DNA of 8,885 nucleotides from CAMDMI01 sp044359055 (GCA_044359055.1 JBIKMV010000116.1:1-8885), one strand, 5' to 3'. Shown: positions 1 to 7,175, numbered from the stretch's first letter. The notes: generated by a model not told the origin, from the sequence alone. Numbers and translations are program-made.

Positions 1-30
1 ACTCGTACAGATAGCTCTACTCGCTGGCCT

Positions 31-558
31 TCACTTCAGCCCTTCCAAAGCCTTTTCAATGGCAAACTCGAGTCCGGCTTCGAGGGAGGCGGGATTGTCG
101 GCACGGGCCTTGCCGGTATACAGAAGTACCGGATTGTCCGTACTCAATATGCGGACGGTGGCCATCAGCGGCAATCCGCCCTGAATGGATTCCGTTGAAA
201 CGTCGCAATATACCAGGGCCTGAACCCCAATACTCTTGGCAACCTCCGCTGCAGTAGCTTCTGTAATCATTCCGGAGCCGCCAAAACTCCGGGCCCGGCA
301 TACTTCTTCAAAGCCTTCACTGTTTACAAGATCGAAATTCAGCTTCGACAATTCACCCTGCAAGTGAAATTTGCACCGGTTTATCAATTCTTCAGAGGCC
401 AGATTTTTTGAAGATATGAGTACAGGCATCATCACAATGGCCTTGTAGCGAATAAACTTAGAAAAAGCAGGACTAACCTGCGTCTGCTGAAAATAATTTT
501 TGGAGCAGCCGGCCAGCATTAATGTCAGGCCAAGCAGAAATACGATGGAATTTTTCAT
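31..558 (-). CDS. Small outer-membrane lipoprotein, FlgO/CsgG-like fold
   Basis: Predicted 175-residue lipoprotein, last gene of the three-gene minus-strand operon. A type II signal peptide is clear: MKNS, a hydrophobic stretch at residues 5-14, then the lipobox LAGC with Cys18 as the lipidated residue. Ser follows the Cys, which in enterobacterial rules favours the outer membrane. The mature part (about 38-170) reads as an alternating alpha/beta domain, with 'IVMMPVLISS' as a first strand and 'VAKSIGVQALVYCDVS' as a helix-strand unit, followed by a 'VRIL' strand. This pattern is reminiscent of FlgO, CsgG and TolB-N-like lipoproteins, but the family call is inference. Cys at 62, 87 and 118 could allow a periplasmic disulfide. 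The ATG overlaps the stop of the upstream gene in an ATGA arrangement (555-558), so translational coupling is likely. No catalytic motif was seen. Exact function unknown. Confidence 0.85.
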   Translation of the reverse strand: MKNSIVFLLGLTLMLAGCSKNYFQQTQVSPAFSKFIRYKAIVMMPVLISSKNLASEELINRCKFHLQGELSKLNFDLVNSEGFEEVCRARSFGGSGMITEATAAEVAKSIGVQALVYCDVSTESIQGGLPLMATVRILSTDNPVLLYTGKARADNPASLEAGLEFAIEKALEGLK

Positions 559-1931
559 TTTTTCTGAATCGGTTTTTTGGTTGATGGTTTTTTCGCAGGC
601 CTTTTGCTTCCCATAGCAGCAGGCGGATTGGATGCAGCACCAACCGGAGGTGCCGGAGGGTTTTTCACCTCAGATCTTTTCAGTTTGTCCATAAGTCCCT
701 GCAGATTGAGATCTGTGCCGGGCTGACCCTCCTGTTTTTTGATTTCATCCTGCAGCACATCCAGATTTTGCAGGGGCTTTACCAGCTCTTTCTGGGCTGA
801 AGGAGTAAGACACATAAACCGGCCAAACTGGAAAGATATGTCCATTTTCAGGGGCTTAAGGGCCTCGGTTTCATCGGCATAATCCATGAGCAAGTCCCCC
901 ATTTGATCGGAGCGCTTCTTGTAGCTGATATTGTACAGGAAATAGCCATTGTTCAGGTTTGGCTCGAAAGTTCCCCCGAAATCAGAATTTGAAGTCAGCT
1001 TATTCTTAAATGGCCGCAAATCTCTGGAAGTGAGCGTCTGCGCACCAGGCTGATTGTATATCCTTACCCGGTAGGGAGCGCCGTCATTGATCCAGGACCC
1101 CATGCTCTCACTGAAAAGATACAATGGCCGCACCATGCCTTTTTCTACAGACTGCTTTACGGCTTCCCTTTGGGCAGCATCGGCATTGGGCAGCATCACC
1201 CATCCCGATTCCAGGGGCGATGTACCCAGAAGTTCGCCTGTACAATTATCAAAAACCTTTACATCAAAAAACACCTTGGTTTGTCCCGGCAATCCGCCGG
1301 CGCCAGGCCGGAAGTCTACATTGATTTTATCGATTTCAAACAGCATCTGAGCATCGGCCAGCATCCCCAGCTTTTGCTCATAACTCAGGCCGGATTCGTC
1401 TTTGTCGAGTATAGATTTAGTGGCCTTTAAAATCTGAAAATAGCGCTTGGATTCAAGCACCCTGTATTTCTTTGAAAGCAAAAATTCATTGACTCTATCC
1501 ACTGCAAAGCGATATAAATCCGGAAGTTCACCATTGGCAGCCAAATCCGGATTAACGATGGTGAGGAAACGAATGCCACCCACCATCTGAGAAAGGCTGC
1601 GTACATTGGCATCGAAAGCATCCTTGTTTACCATGGCTTCCAGCTCAATCTCATACAATTCGCCTGCCTGACCTTCGGAAACAATTTTTTCGGCTGTCAC
1701 CACGCCTTCGGTGCGGCTCAGCACGGCATCGCGTATGGCCACCATGTCCTGCATCTGGGTTTCTGCCTGCACCCTCACCCCTACTCCCGAGGAAATGGCA
1801 TTTCGCCTGGCGTCGTTGAGGGCTTCACTGCGGTTGGTCCCTGTGCCTTTTGCCCTTACGGCAATTCCCTGTCCGTAAGAAAACGAAATCAGGAGAAACC
1901 AAACTCCGATTCCCGATAGCAATCTTTTCAT
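555..1931 (-). CDS. Exported LPP20/FlgT-N-like protein with Pro/Lys-rich tail
   Basis: Predicted 458-residue exported protein, middle gene of the operon. The ATG at 1931 is preferred over the TTG two codons upstream because it directly begins a normal signal peptide (MKRLL, hydrophobic core, cleavage probably after SYGQ near residue 21). Residues about 22-105 look like the LPP20/FlgT N-terminal fold: 'AVRAKGTGTNRSEALNDARR', then a 'GVGVRV' strand, an 'LSRTEGVV' turn and a 'YEIELEAMV' strand. Residues about 118-260 form a second alpha/beta region ('IRFLTIVNPDL', 'MLFEIDKINVDF') that could be CsgG/FlgT-middle-like, which is less certain. Residues about 417-458 are low complexity, rich in Pro, Ala and Lys and ending PIQKK. 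Such a basic tail could bind peptidoglycan, teichuronic-type polymers or another protein, but nothing proves this. It starts 10 nt after the upstream stop and overlaps the downstream lipoprotein by 4 nt. No enzyme motif was seen. Confidence 0.87.
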   Translation of the reverse strand: MKRLLSGIGVWFLLISFSYGQGIAVRAKGTGTNRSEALNDARRNAISSGVGVRVQAETQMQDMVAIRDAVLSRTEGVVTAEKIVSEGQAGELYEIELEAMVNKDAFDANVRSLSQMVGGIRFLTIVNPDLAANGELPDLYRFAVDRVNEFLLSKKYRVLESKRYFQILKATKSILDKDESGLSYEQKLGMLADAQMLFEIDKINVDFRPGAGGLPGQTKVFFDVKVFDNCTGELLGTSPLESGWVMLPNADAAQREAVKQSVEKGMVRPLYLFSESMGSWINDGAPYRVRIYNQPGAQTLTSRDLRPFKNKLTSNSDFGGTFEPNLNNGYFLYNISYKKRSDQMGDLLMDYADETEALKPLKMDISFQFGRFMCLTPSAQKELVKPLQNLDVLQDEIKKQEGQPGTDLNLQGLMDKLKRSEVKNPPAPPVGAASNPPAAMGSKRPAKKPSTKKPIQKK

Positions 1932-1941
1932 ATACAATGGA

Positions 1942-2820
1942 TTAGATAGGAAGAATTAATTTTTTTACCACATTCCAGACGAGCAGGCCTGCCTGTTTCC
2001 ATTTTTCAACCCGCTCTTTTGATTTCTGATTCAATACCAGATTGCCGAGCTGATCCTGAGCAGCCTCCAGCAGGGCGGTTCCTTTCTTGTTTTTCAGGGC
2101 ATCGATGGTGGTCTTGGCTTGCCTTACTATCTGAGGGGCCTTGCCGTTGGTGGGGTCAAAAGCATCAGCCATGTTCAGAAGGAGGTTGTTTTGCTCATCG
2201 GTCAGTTTGGGAAACAGCCGGGGCTTGTATTCGCCGTTTACAGCAAGTACAACATTTTCGGGAAGAGAATCTGCCCCGGCAGCAGGTTTTACCGGTGCCG
2301 GATGCGTATTGGTATCTACCGCCTCTGCCAGGCCATCATTGTACAAGGGAATACGCAGGCGCACCGTAGCCACTCCATCCTCATAACGGACAGGACCCAT
2401 TTCTACAGCACCCTTCAACATGCCGCTTACACGGGTTTTTACCTCATCGCTCACTACTACCAGATCTTTCACCGTGGTCTGGCCTTCTACCAAAACTCCG
2501 TTTACAATCTCCAACAGGTTTCGCTGGGCATCTACAATGGCCCCGCGGCGGGCCATCAGCCGGGCCTGGTTTTTCAGCTTGAAGCGCAGGGTATCGAATA
2601 CAGAATTGCCCTCTGCTTCAATGTATTGGCCCGTCCAGTTGACAGATCCTTTTTGAAAATTTTCTACAAACTCGTTCTGTTTTCCGGCGTATTGAACCTG
2701 CTTGGGCTTTACCGGTTTCTTACCGGCCGGTTTGCCGGGTTTCAGGATTTGATTCTGCCCAAGGGCATGAATATGCAGCCCAAGAAAAATGGCAAGAGCA
2801 AAAATGGAGGGGTGTTTCAT
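1942..2820 (-). CDS. Exported LPP20-domain protein, first gene of operon
   Basis: Predicted 292-residue exported protein. The reading frame is open up to 2874, but the ATG at 2820 is chosen because it starts directly with a signal peptide (MKHPS, hydrophobic residues 5-20, probable cleavage after ALGQ near residue 22). A Lys/Pro-rich linker (about 27-40) follows. Residues about 64-160 carry the LPP20-type pattern: 'YIEAEGNSVFD', a helix with 'QARLMARRGAIVDAQRNLLE', 'VNGVLVEGQTTV', 'VSGMLKGAVEMGPVRYEDG' and a closing strand 'ATVRLRIPL'. LPP20 domains occur in outer-membrane proteins such as Helicobacter LPP20 and the flagellar FlgP. This copy has no lipobox Cys, so it should be soluble in the periplasm or bound to a partner. 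A second, mostly helical part (about 185-292) is of unknown type and ends with a hydrophobic stretch near 279-292 (LLVWNVVKKLILPI). It is the promoter-proximal gene, facing the SGNH gene across 242 nt. Confidence 0.85.
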   Translation of the reverse strand: MKHPSIFALAIFLGLHIHALGQNQILKPGKPAGKKPVKPKQVQYAGKQNEFVENFQKGSVNWTGQYIEAEGNSVFDTLRFKLKNQARLMARRGAIVDAQRNLLEIVNGVLVEGQTTVKDLVVVSDEVKTRVSGMLKGAVEMGPVRYEDGVATVRLRIPLYNDGLAEAVDTNTHPAPVKPAAGADSLPENVVLAVNGEYKPRLFPKLTDEQNNLLLNMADAFDPTNGKAPQIVRQAKTTIDALKNKKGTALLEAAQDQLGNLVLNQKSKERVEKWKQAGLLVWNVVKKLILPI

Positions 2821-2849
2821 CTTAAAAGAATGTAAATGAATTGATTGAT

Positions 2850-2866
2850 TCAAATCATGGATTTGA
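2850..2866. promoter_or_regulatory. 7-bp dyad TCAAATC-ATG-GATTTGA upstream of the LPP20 operon
   Basis: A perfect 7-bp inverted repeat with a 3-nt centre. It lies 30-46 nt before the ATG of the leftward operon, at or just inside the presumed transcript start. It could be an operator for a dimeric regulator or a short 5' hairpin in the leader. The geometry is seen directly; the role is inferred. Confidence 0.4.
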
Positions 2867-2871
2867 GTGCG

Positions 2872-2879
2872 CAATAATA
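2872..2879 (-). promoter_or_regulatory. Weak candidate -7 box for the LPP20 operon
   Basis: On the minus strand this reads TATTATTG, one mismatch from the Bacteroidota -7 consensus TAnnTTTG. It would place the transcript start near 2866, about 45 nt before the ATG at 2820. No convincing TTTG -33 element is visible at the expected distance, so the call rests mainly on position. One arm of the 13-bp inverted repeat (2879-2891) would fall in the spacer. Confidence 0.25.
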
Positions 2880-3020
2880 AAACGCTTTTTTGGTTTGCTC
2901 ACCCGAATGAGACTTCTTTAAGGTCTGTTAACAATTTTTAAGATACGGCCTACCCGCTGCCGGCACATGCGCTTTTGAAGATTTCAGAATTTCGGTCCGG
3001 TACATCTAAAAAAGCGTTTT
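2879..3020. repeat. Perfect 13-bp inverted repeat in the divergent promoter region
   Basis: AAAACGCTTTTTT at 2879-2891 and its exact reverse complement AAAAAAGCGTTTT at 3008-3020, separated by 116 nt. Each arm is itself a near-palindrome (AAAA, CGC or GCG, TTTT). The left arm lies beside the weak -7 box of the leftward operon and the right arm overlaps the expected -33 region of the SGNH promoter. This suits a pair of binding sites for one regulator of both operons, although A/T tracts raise the chance background. Confidence 0.5.
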
Positions 3021-3045
3021 CGGTAAGCTCTGTTTCATATTTTTG
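3017..3045 (+). promoter_or_regulatory. Probable Bacteroidota-type promoter of the SGNH operon
   Basis: TATTTTTG at 3038-3045 matches the TAnnTTTG -7 consensus fully. TTTT at 3017-3020, 17 nt upstream, is a near match to the -33 TTTG. The transcript would begin around 3051, leaving a leader of only about 12 nt before the ATG at 3063. A short leader without a Shine-Dalgarno sequence is plausible in this phylum. Confidence 0.5.
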
Positions 3046-3062
3046 CGGCCTGATTTTTGGGC

Positions 3063-4529
3063 ATGCGGCCGGTTTTCCTCCTTATTTTTCTGTTCAGTCT
3101 TTGTCTGAGTCTGATTGCTGTATTTGCTCTGATTCCGGAAAATGTCACCTTTGGACCATTCCATATCAAAACCTTCGACTTTGTTGGTTGGGTATCGGAG
3201 TTTGGCTCCCGGCCCGCAGAGCAGAAAATAAACACCGGCAAATTGCTATCCCTTCAGTCTGAAACAGATAAATTGGCCCTGCTTGATTCAGGTGCCCAAA
3301 CAGCAGGCATGGCAGACAGTCTTTCGGGCTTGGATCGTCCGGACCTCGATTTTCATCTCGATTCTTCAGCCGGAATACAGTTCCCCAATGGAGATTCCAG
3401 TCTTTTTCAGTCTTTTTTCCGGGGTCTCGATAGCGCCGGAAAGGGCAACAATGTGGTACGCATTCTGCATTTCGGTGATTCTCAGATAGAAAACGACCGG
3501 ATTACAGGCTACCTGCGCCAAAGATTTCAGCAATCATATGGCGGTATTGGGCCCGGAATGCTGCCTTTTTATGAAGAAACCCCTACCCGGATTTCGGTGG
3601 AAATCAACTCCAGTAAAAAAGCAAGGAGGTATTTTCTCTATGGAAAATCTGTCCCGGCCAAGCACAACAAATACTCGGTTTTGCATTCCCTTTTTCACCT
3701 GCAAAGGGATACCGCAACCCTCGATCCGAAATCGAAGCAAACTTTTACCTACCAACTTAAAAACTCAGGATTCAGGCGATCTTCCTCTTTTGAAAGGGCT
3801 ACCTTTTTGTTTCGAAATCCGGTTTCAAAACTTAGGATTTCCAGCCCCTCATTTTCAAAAGACAAGCTGGAGTGGACCTCCCCCCCGAGCGACAGCCTGA
3901 AAACGCTTGTCTGGCAAACAGGAGGCAAGAAAAAGTCCATTTCGATTGAAGTGGAGGGAAATTCGGAAAACGACTTCTACGGCGTTTGCCTCGACGGATT
4001 GAACGGCGTTGCGGTAGACAACATTCCCCTGCGGGGCAGTTCCGGTCTGGAATTTCTGAAAATCAACCCCAGGTTTTTGCAGGATCAAATCAGGCGGCTG
4101 AATGTGAAGATGGTAATTCTTCAGTTTGGGGTGAATGTGGTTCCCTATGATTCTCCCTCTTATTTCTGGTATGAAAACAATATGGTGCGGGTAATCCAGA
4201 CCTTGAAAAAAGCCGATCCTGATCTGCAGGTGCTGGTCATCGGGGTTTCTGATATGGCAAAAAAAACAGGAGGCCAATGGCAGAGTTATCCCAATATAGA
4301 TGCCATCCGCAAAGCACAAAAAAATGCAGCATTTCGCACAAAATCAGGCTTTTGGGATCTGTATGAAGTAATGGGAGGCAAAAATTCGATTGTGGCATGG
4401 GCAGGAACAAGCCCGGCGCTGGCAGGAAAAGACTATATTCACCTAACCCCCCGCGGCGCCCAAGTTGTGGGAGAATTTTTGTTTCAGGCTTTGGAGAAAA
4501 TAAAAAAACACCCTTCTACCGGAATCTGA
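3063..4529 (+). CDS. Membrane-anchored SGNH/GDSL-family hydrolase
   Basis: Predicted 488-residue SGNH/GDSL-superfamily protein. The ATG at 3063 is taken rather than the TTG at 3057, since it begins a hydrophobic segment (residues 3-24) that is either an uncleaved anchor or a signal peptide, with the rest outside the cytoplasm. The catalytic blocks are visible: block I 'ILHFGDSQIENDRITGYL' with Ser140, a block II glycine in 'PLRGSSG' (about 325-328), block III 'LQFGVNV' with Gly356 and Asn358, and block V 'DYIHLTPRGA' with Asp457 and His460. Between blocks I and II lies an insert of about 150 residues, common in Bacteroidota members and possibly a glycan-binding beta domain. Related proteins often act as esterases or acetyltransfer partners on cell-surface polysaccharide, frequently beside an MBOAT acyltransferase. 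Here the partner, 3 nt downstream, is a different membrane protein. Substrate unknown. A C7 run at 3880-3886 lies inside the gene. Confidence 0.92.
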   Translation: MRPVFLLIFLFSLCLSLIAVFALIPENVTFGPFHIKTFDFVGWVSEFGSRPAEQKINTGKLLSLQSETDKLALLDSGAQTAGMADSLSGLDRPDLDFHLDSSAGIQFPNGDSSLFQSFFRGLDSAGKGNNVVRILHFGDSQIENDRITGYLRQRFQQSYGGIGPGMLPFYEETPTRISVEINSSKKARRYFLYGKSVPAKHNKYSVLHSLFHLQRDTATLDPKSKQTFTYQLKNSGFRRSSSFERATFLFRNPVSKLRISSPSFSKDKLEWTSPPSDSLKTLVWQTGGKKKSISIEVEGNSENDFYGVCLDGLNGVAVDNIPLRGSSGLEFLKINPRFLQDQIRRLNVKMVILQFGVNVVPYDSPSYFWYENNMVRVIQTLKKADPDLQVLVIGVSDMAKKTGGQWQSYPNIDAIRKAQKNAAFRTKSGFWDLYEVMGGKNSIVAWAGTSPALAGKDYIHLTPRGAQVVGEFLFQALEKIKKHPSTGI

Positions 4530-4532
4530 CCG

Positions 4533-5675
4533 ATGACATATCCCAAGGCCTTTTCCTTCCTTGAAAAAAAACCATCCTCAGCTATTATATCGGCTGTAAG
4601 CCTGCTGATTTCATTTGGTTTTTTTGCATGGTTTATTCTGGAAAAGAGGGTGATGGAACCCGATTTGCGAGAGCACCTGAAGCTTTCACATCAACTTATT
4701 TCCGGTGAACTCATAATTGGGCATCCCACTTTCTTTTTTCTGATCCAATTGTTATCGGGGTTCACCCAAAATTTGGTTGCAGAGATGTTCGCTGTTTGGC
4801 TGATATTTTCAATTTCCCAATACCTTAAAATCCGGTTATCTTTTGATTTTCTGAAAGATATCTTTAAAACTGAAGCCAATTGGCTGGTCTTTGTTCTGGT
4901 CCTGGCCATCCAGTTTGTTATCCCCAACACACTGTTTACCCGGCATTACATCATCAACAATATCAGTCCGAATTACTTCCACAATGGTACCTTACTCTTG
5001 GTTTGGCCTTTGGTACTTCTGTTTTTCAGGCATACACTGCTTTTTCTGGAAGACGGCAAAAGAAAAAGACTTTTCTACATGGGCGGATTGGGTTTGCTGA
5101 TGATTACAATAAAGCCCAGTTTTCTTTTTTGCTGGATACCCGTCATGCCGGTGTATATTTTTATGAAGGAAAAATGGAGCCCGAAATTGAAGCAAATTTT
5201 GGTCCTGATATTTATTTTTCTGGCCGCTGTCTGGCTTCAGAATTTGTGGCTCCGGCAGTCAGCACTGGTTTTTAAAATCGTATTTGAACCCTTTTTCTTT
5301 TTTGGAAGCTGGCAAAATCATGTTTTGGTTATTTTATCCGGACTCTCCTTCCCCATAGCTTTATTTTTGGCCGGTTTTAGAGATTGGGTAGCCGAAAAAC
5401 GAAACCTGCTTTTGTTTTTGTTTTTCATTCAGGGGCTTGTGCTTTCCTTTTGCTTCTACGATGTTATCCGGGGATATATTTCGCCCAACATGACCTGGCA
5501 ATCTTCCATGGTGGCCTACTTATGGTTTTTGTTTGCCATAAATTTTACCGAAAAACTCTGGAAATCAGGTCGTTGGTTATACAGCCTCGTTCCATTGCTG
5601 TTTTTGGCCATGCACTTGCTGTCTTCCGCACGGTATCTGTATATGGTCAGCCATATACGGTCATTTTTTCTGTAA
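4533..5675 (+). CDS. Polytopic membrane protein, possible GT-C-type glycosyltransferase
   Basis: Predicted 380-residue inner-membrane protein with about ten hydrophobic segments, for example near residues 17-36, 81-96, 115-131, 152-167, 208-227, 262-281, 291-307, 325-345 and 350-366. The N-terminal outer loop carries 'MEPDLREHLKLS' (Asp44, His48) followed by 'GHPTFFFL' (His64-Pro65), the layout of GT-C enzymes, where an acidic residue in the first loop contacts the lipid-linked sugar donor. Two further segments, 'NISPNYFHNGT' (143-153) and 'IKPSFLFCWIP' (173-183), resemble motifs I recall from uncharacterised GT-C-like surface-polysaccharide proteins. It lacks the conserved His setting of MBOAT acyltransferases, so it is not the usual SGNH partner. 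It begins 3 nt after the SGNH stop, so co-translation and a shared glycan substrate are likely. An uncharacterised integral membrane protein remains a fair alternative. Confidence 0.85.
   Translation: MTYPKAFSFLEKKPSSAIISAVSLLISFGFFAWFILEKRVMEPDLREHLKLSHQLISGELIIGHPTFFFLIQLLSGFTQNLVAEMFAVWLIFSISQYLKIRLSFDFLKDIFKTEANWLVFVLVLAIQFVIPNTLFTRHYIINNISPNYFHNGTLLLVWPLVLLFFRHTLLFLEDGKRKRLFYMGGLGLLMITIKPSFLFCWIPVMPVYIFMKEKWSPKLKQILVLIFIFLAAVWLQNLWLRQSALVFKIVFEPFFFFGSWQNHVLVILSGLSFPIALFLAGFRDWVAEKRNLLLFLFFIQGLVLSFCFYDVIRGYISPNMTWQSSMVAYLWFLFAINFTEKLWKSGRWLYSLVPLLFLAMHLLSSARYLYMVSHIRSFFL
5637..5669 (+). terminator. Intrinsic terminator inside the 3' end of the membrane-protein gene
   Basis: A stem with CTGTATATGG (5637-5646) pairing with CCATATACGG (5651-5660) has ten pairs including one G-U, a 4-nt loop TCAG, and a run of six T at 5664-5669 four bases later. 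The hairpin lies within the last codons, with the stop at 5673-5675, so the terminator and the C-terminus share sequence. It has no A-run on its left side, so it should act only on plus-strand transcription. Confidence 0.6.
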
Positions 5676-5703
5676 TTCAGAATATGGAGATTTATCCCGC
5701 AAT

Positions 5704-5747
5704 TCAGATTTTCAGACAATAATCTGAGGAGCCTGATAAAATCAGAT
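5704..5747. other. Overlapping inverted repeats between convergent genes
   Basis: Nested complementary segments lie between the two convergent genes: TCAGATT (5704-5710) with AATCTGA (5721-5727), and CTGAT (5733-5737) with ATCAG (5741-5745). The alternative pairing ATCTGA (5722-5727) with TCAGAT (5742-5747) is also possible. They touch the stop codon of the barrel gene and may end its transcript, but no long T-run follows on the minus strand, so termination is uncertain. Confidence 0.3.
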
Positions 5748-7175
5748 ATCCGACAAAAAAGAAAAATACAATCCCCTGTCGCCCTGAATGTTAATGGAAT
5801 ATTCGAAGCGGAGGACCAAGTCATAAAAGCTGACCACATTCAGCCCCAGACCATATCCGGCAAGTAGGGTATTTACAAGCCGTTTATTTTCAGGCAATAC
5901 ATGGGGATTTCCCACATAGCCAAGGTCTCCGAATCCGCTCAGATAAAAATCTATCGGGATAAACTGAAACTGCCGCAGGGGAACCCAATCTGCCGGTATT
6001 TTTTTCGCTAAAAATTTAAATCTCAATGAATTGCGGATGTGAAAATTAGAGTTTCCCTCCATCACATACCTTTCGTATCCCCGGACAAAACGATTTTCAA
6101 ATCCCAGGACCCGTGTGCCGTAATAGGGCTGGGCAGCAGGATTGGAGGTCTCTCCATCGGCTTTGGTGGCAAAAAACCAATATTTATTCAGCTTCCAATA
6201 TTTGGCATAAGATGCTCTTATGGCCCAGATATGGAAATTTTCGGCATAAGTAAATCCGCTGCGCTGTGCCGAAATCTGTATCAGACTCCCCCTTTGGGCA
6301 TAATATCTGAAATCCCGTTTGTCGCGGATAAAGGCGTATTTGATTTCTGCAAAGCGCTGATGACGATCACCTGCAAAATATGCAGGGTTAAGTTTGAAAA
6401 TAGTTGAAGAAATCTTATTGTACAGATAGGTAAAGTCCAGATTATGATAAGAATAGATATTTCGCCTTAAAGTAAACTGAAACCCGGCGTACATTCGCTC
6501 CCGCCCAAAGGAATTCTCATCACGATGAAATACAAGTCTGTTGCCGGATGACCTGTAGGCTACATCGCGGTTGTTGGCATAAGACCCTCTTATCTTGAGG
6601 CCAAGGGTTTGAGAATGGTTCAGATATGGAAAAAAGTACGAAAAATCGAAACGGCGGGTAAAACCCCCCTGTCCCAACAAAATTAATTCTTCGTTTCGGC
6701 CCCGGACATTTTTTTGAATCAGTTTCAATCCAATGTTTACCCGATTGAAATCTGCATTCCGGTCGTACCACCACTCGTTGAAATTTCGGTCAGCCAGTTC
6801 AAATATTGGCACAGGAAAAGTGTACCATCGCTCGCTTACCCGAAAATGTATCTGGCCGAATGAATGGCCTGAAGAATCAGTATATCCGGAATCCACACGG
6901 TAAGTGCAGTAATTGAAAAGCGTGGTATTGAAAATATTAAAGCAGGACTTTTTGAAAAAATCTGCCGTATCCTGAAGCAAGATGGCCCGACCCGGAATAA
7001 AAGCCAATTCACGACTTACAATGGCTGTTTTGGACCGCTTCAATCCGTGAAAAAAAACTTTTTGCGGAGTAAAGGAAAGCTGGGCAAAAAGGAGGGTCTG
7101 CAAACTTGCCGAAAGGCACAAAAAAGCAATCCATTTTTTGAAATGAGCGTGATGCCTTACCTTTATGGCAGTCAC
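5742..7175 (-). CDS. Omp85/BamA-family outer-membrane barrel with a single POTRA
   Basis: Predicted 477-residue outer-membrane protein of the BamA/TamA (Omp85) superfamily. An upstream ATG at 7379 would add 68 residues deep inside the opposite serine dehydratase gene, so the GTG at 7175 is preferred. It starts a normal signal peptide (basic HFKK, hydrophobic 14-30, cleavage near LLFAQ at residue 32). Residues about 34-115 form one POTRA domain: 'KVFFHGLKRSK', 'VSRELAFIPG', 'NTTLFN', 'IHFRVSER'. A Bacteroidota-type linker 'ERWYTFPVPIFELADRNFNE' (115-134) leads into a barrel of about 340 residues rich in Tyr, Phe and Arg. The loop-6 signature VRGY (364-367) with 'RNSLRF' at 381-386 is intact. 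The C-terminus is Ile, not the usual aromatic residue. One POTRA is fewer than true BamA has, so it is more likely a specialised transporter or assembly protein than the essential BamA. The TTG at 7178 is an alternative start. Confidence 0.85.
   Translation of the reverse strand: MTAIKVRHHAHFKKWIAFLCLSASLQTLLFAQLSFTPQKVFFHGLKRSKTAIVSRELAFIPGRAILLQDTADFFKKSCFNIFNTTLFNYCTYRVDSGYTDSSGHSFGQIHFRVSERWYTFPVPIFELADRNFNEWWYDRNADFNRVNIGLKLIQKNVRGRNEELILLGQGGFTRRFDFSYFFPYLNHSQTLGLKIRGSYANNRDVAYRSSGNRLVFHRDENSFGRERMYAGFQFTLRRNIYSYHNLDFTYLYNKISSTIFKLNPAYFAGDRHQRFAEIKYAFIRDKRDFRYYAQRGSLIQISAQRSGFTYAENFHIWAIRASYAKYWKLNKYWFFATKADGETSNPAAQPYYGTRVLGFENRFVRGYERYVMEGNSNFHIRNSLRFKFLAKKIPADWVPLRQFQFIPIDFYLSGFGDLGYVGNPHVLPENKRLVNTLLAGYGLGLNVVSFYDLVLRFEYSINIQGDRGLYFSFLSDI
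7137..7165 (+). promoter_or_regulatory. Candidate promoter of the serine dehydratase gene
   Basis: TTTG at 7137-7140, exactly 17 nt, then TACCTTTA at 7158-7165, one mismatch from TAnnTTTG. The transcript would begin around 7172, giving a leader of about 19 nt before the ATG at 7191. The whole element lies inside the signal-peptide codons of the divergent barrel gene. It supports the ATG at 7191 over the earlier ATG at 7047. Confidence 0.45.

Noticed and set aside
2119..2835. Long open frame of 238 codons on the plus strand opposite the LPP20 gene
   Set aside because: It is antisense to a well-supported exported protein and shows no domain or signal, and its composition looks like a shadow of the real gene.
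2958..2965. Palindrome TGCCGGCA in the divergent region
   Set aside because: Eight bases, a single copy and not aligned with either promoter. It is expected often by chance.
3880..3886. C7 tract in the SGNH gene as a phase-variation switch
   Set aside because: The run is short and lies mid-gene, with no sign of a regulatory context. It is more likely simple codon usage.
3855..4319. Open frame of 154 codons on the minus strand inside the SGNH gene
   Set aside because: It lies opposite conserved SGNH blocks and has no recognisable motif of its own.
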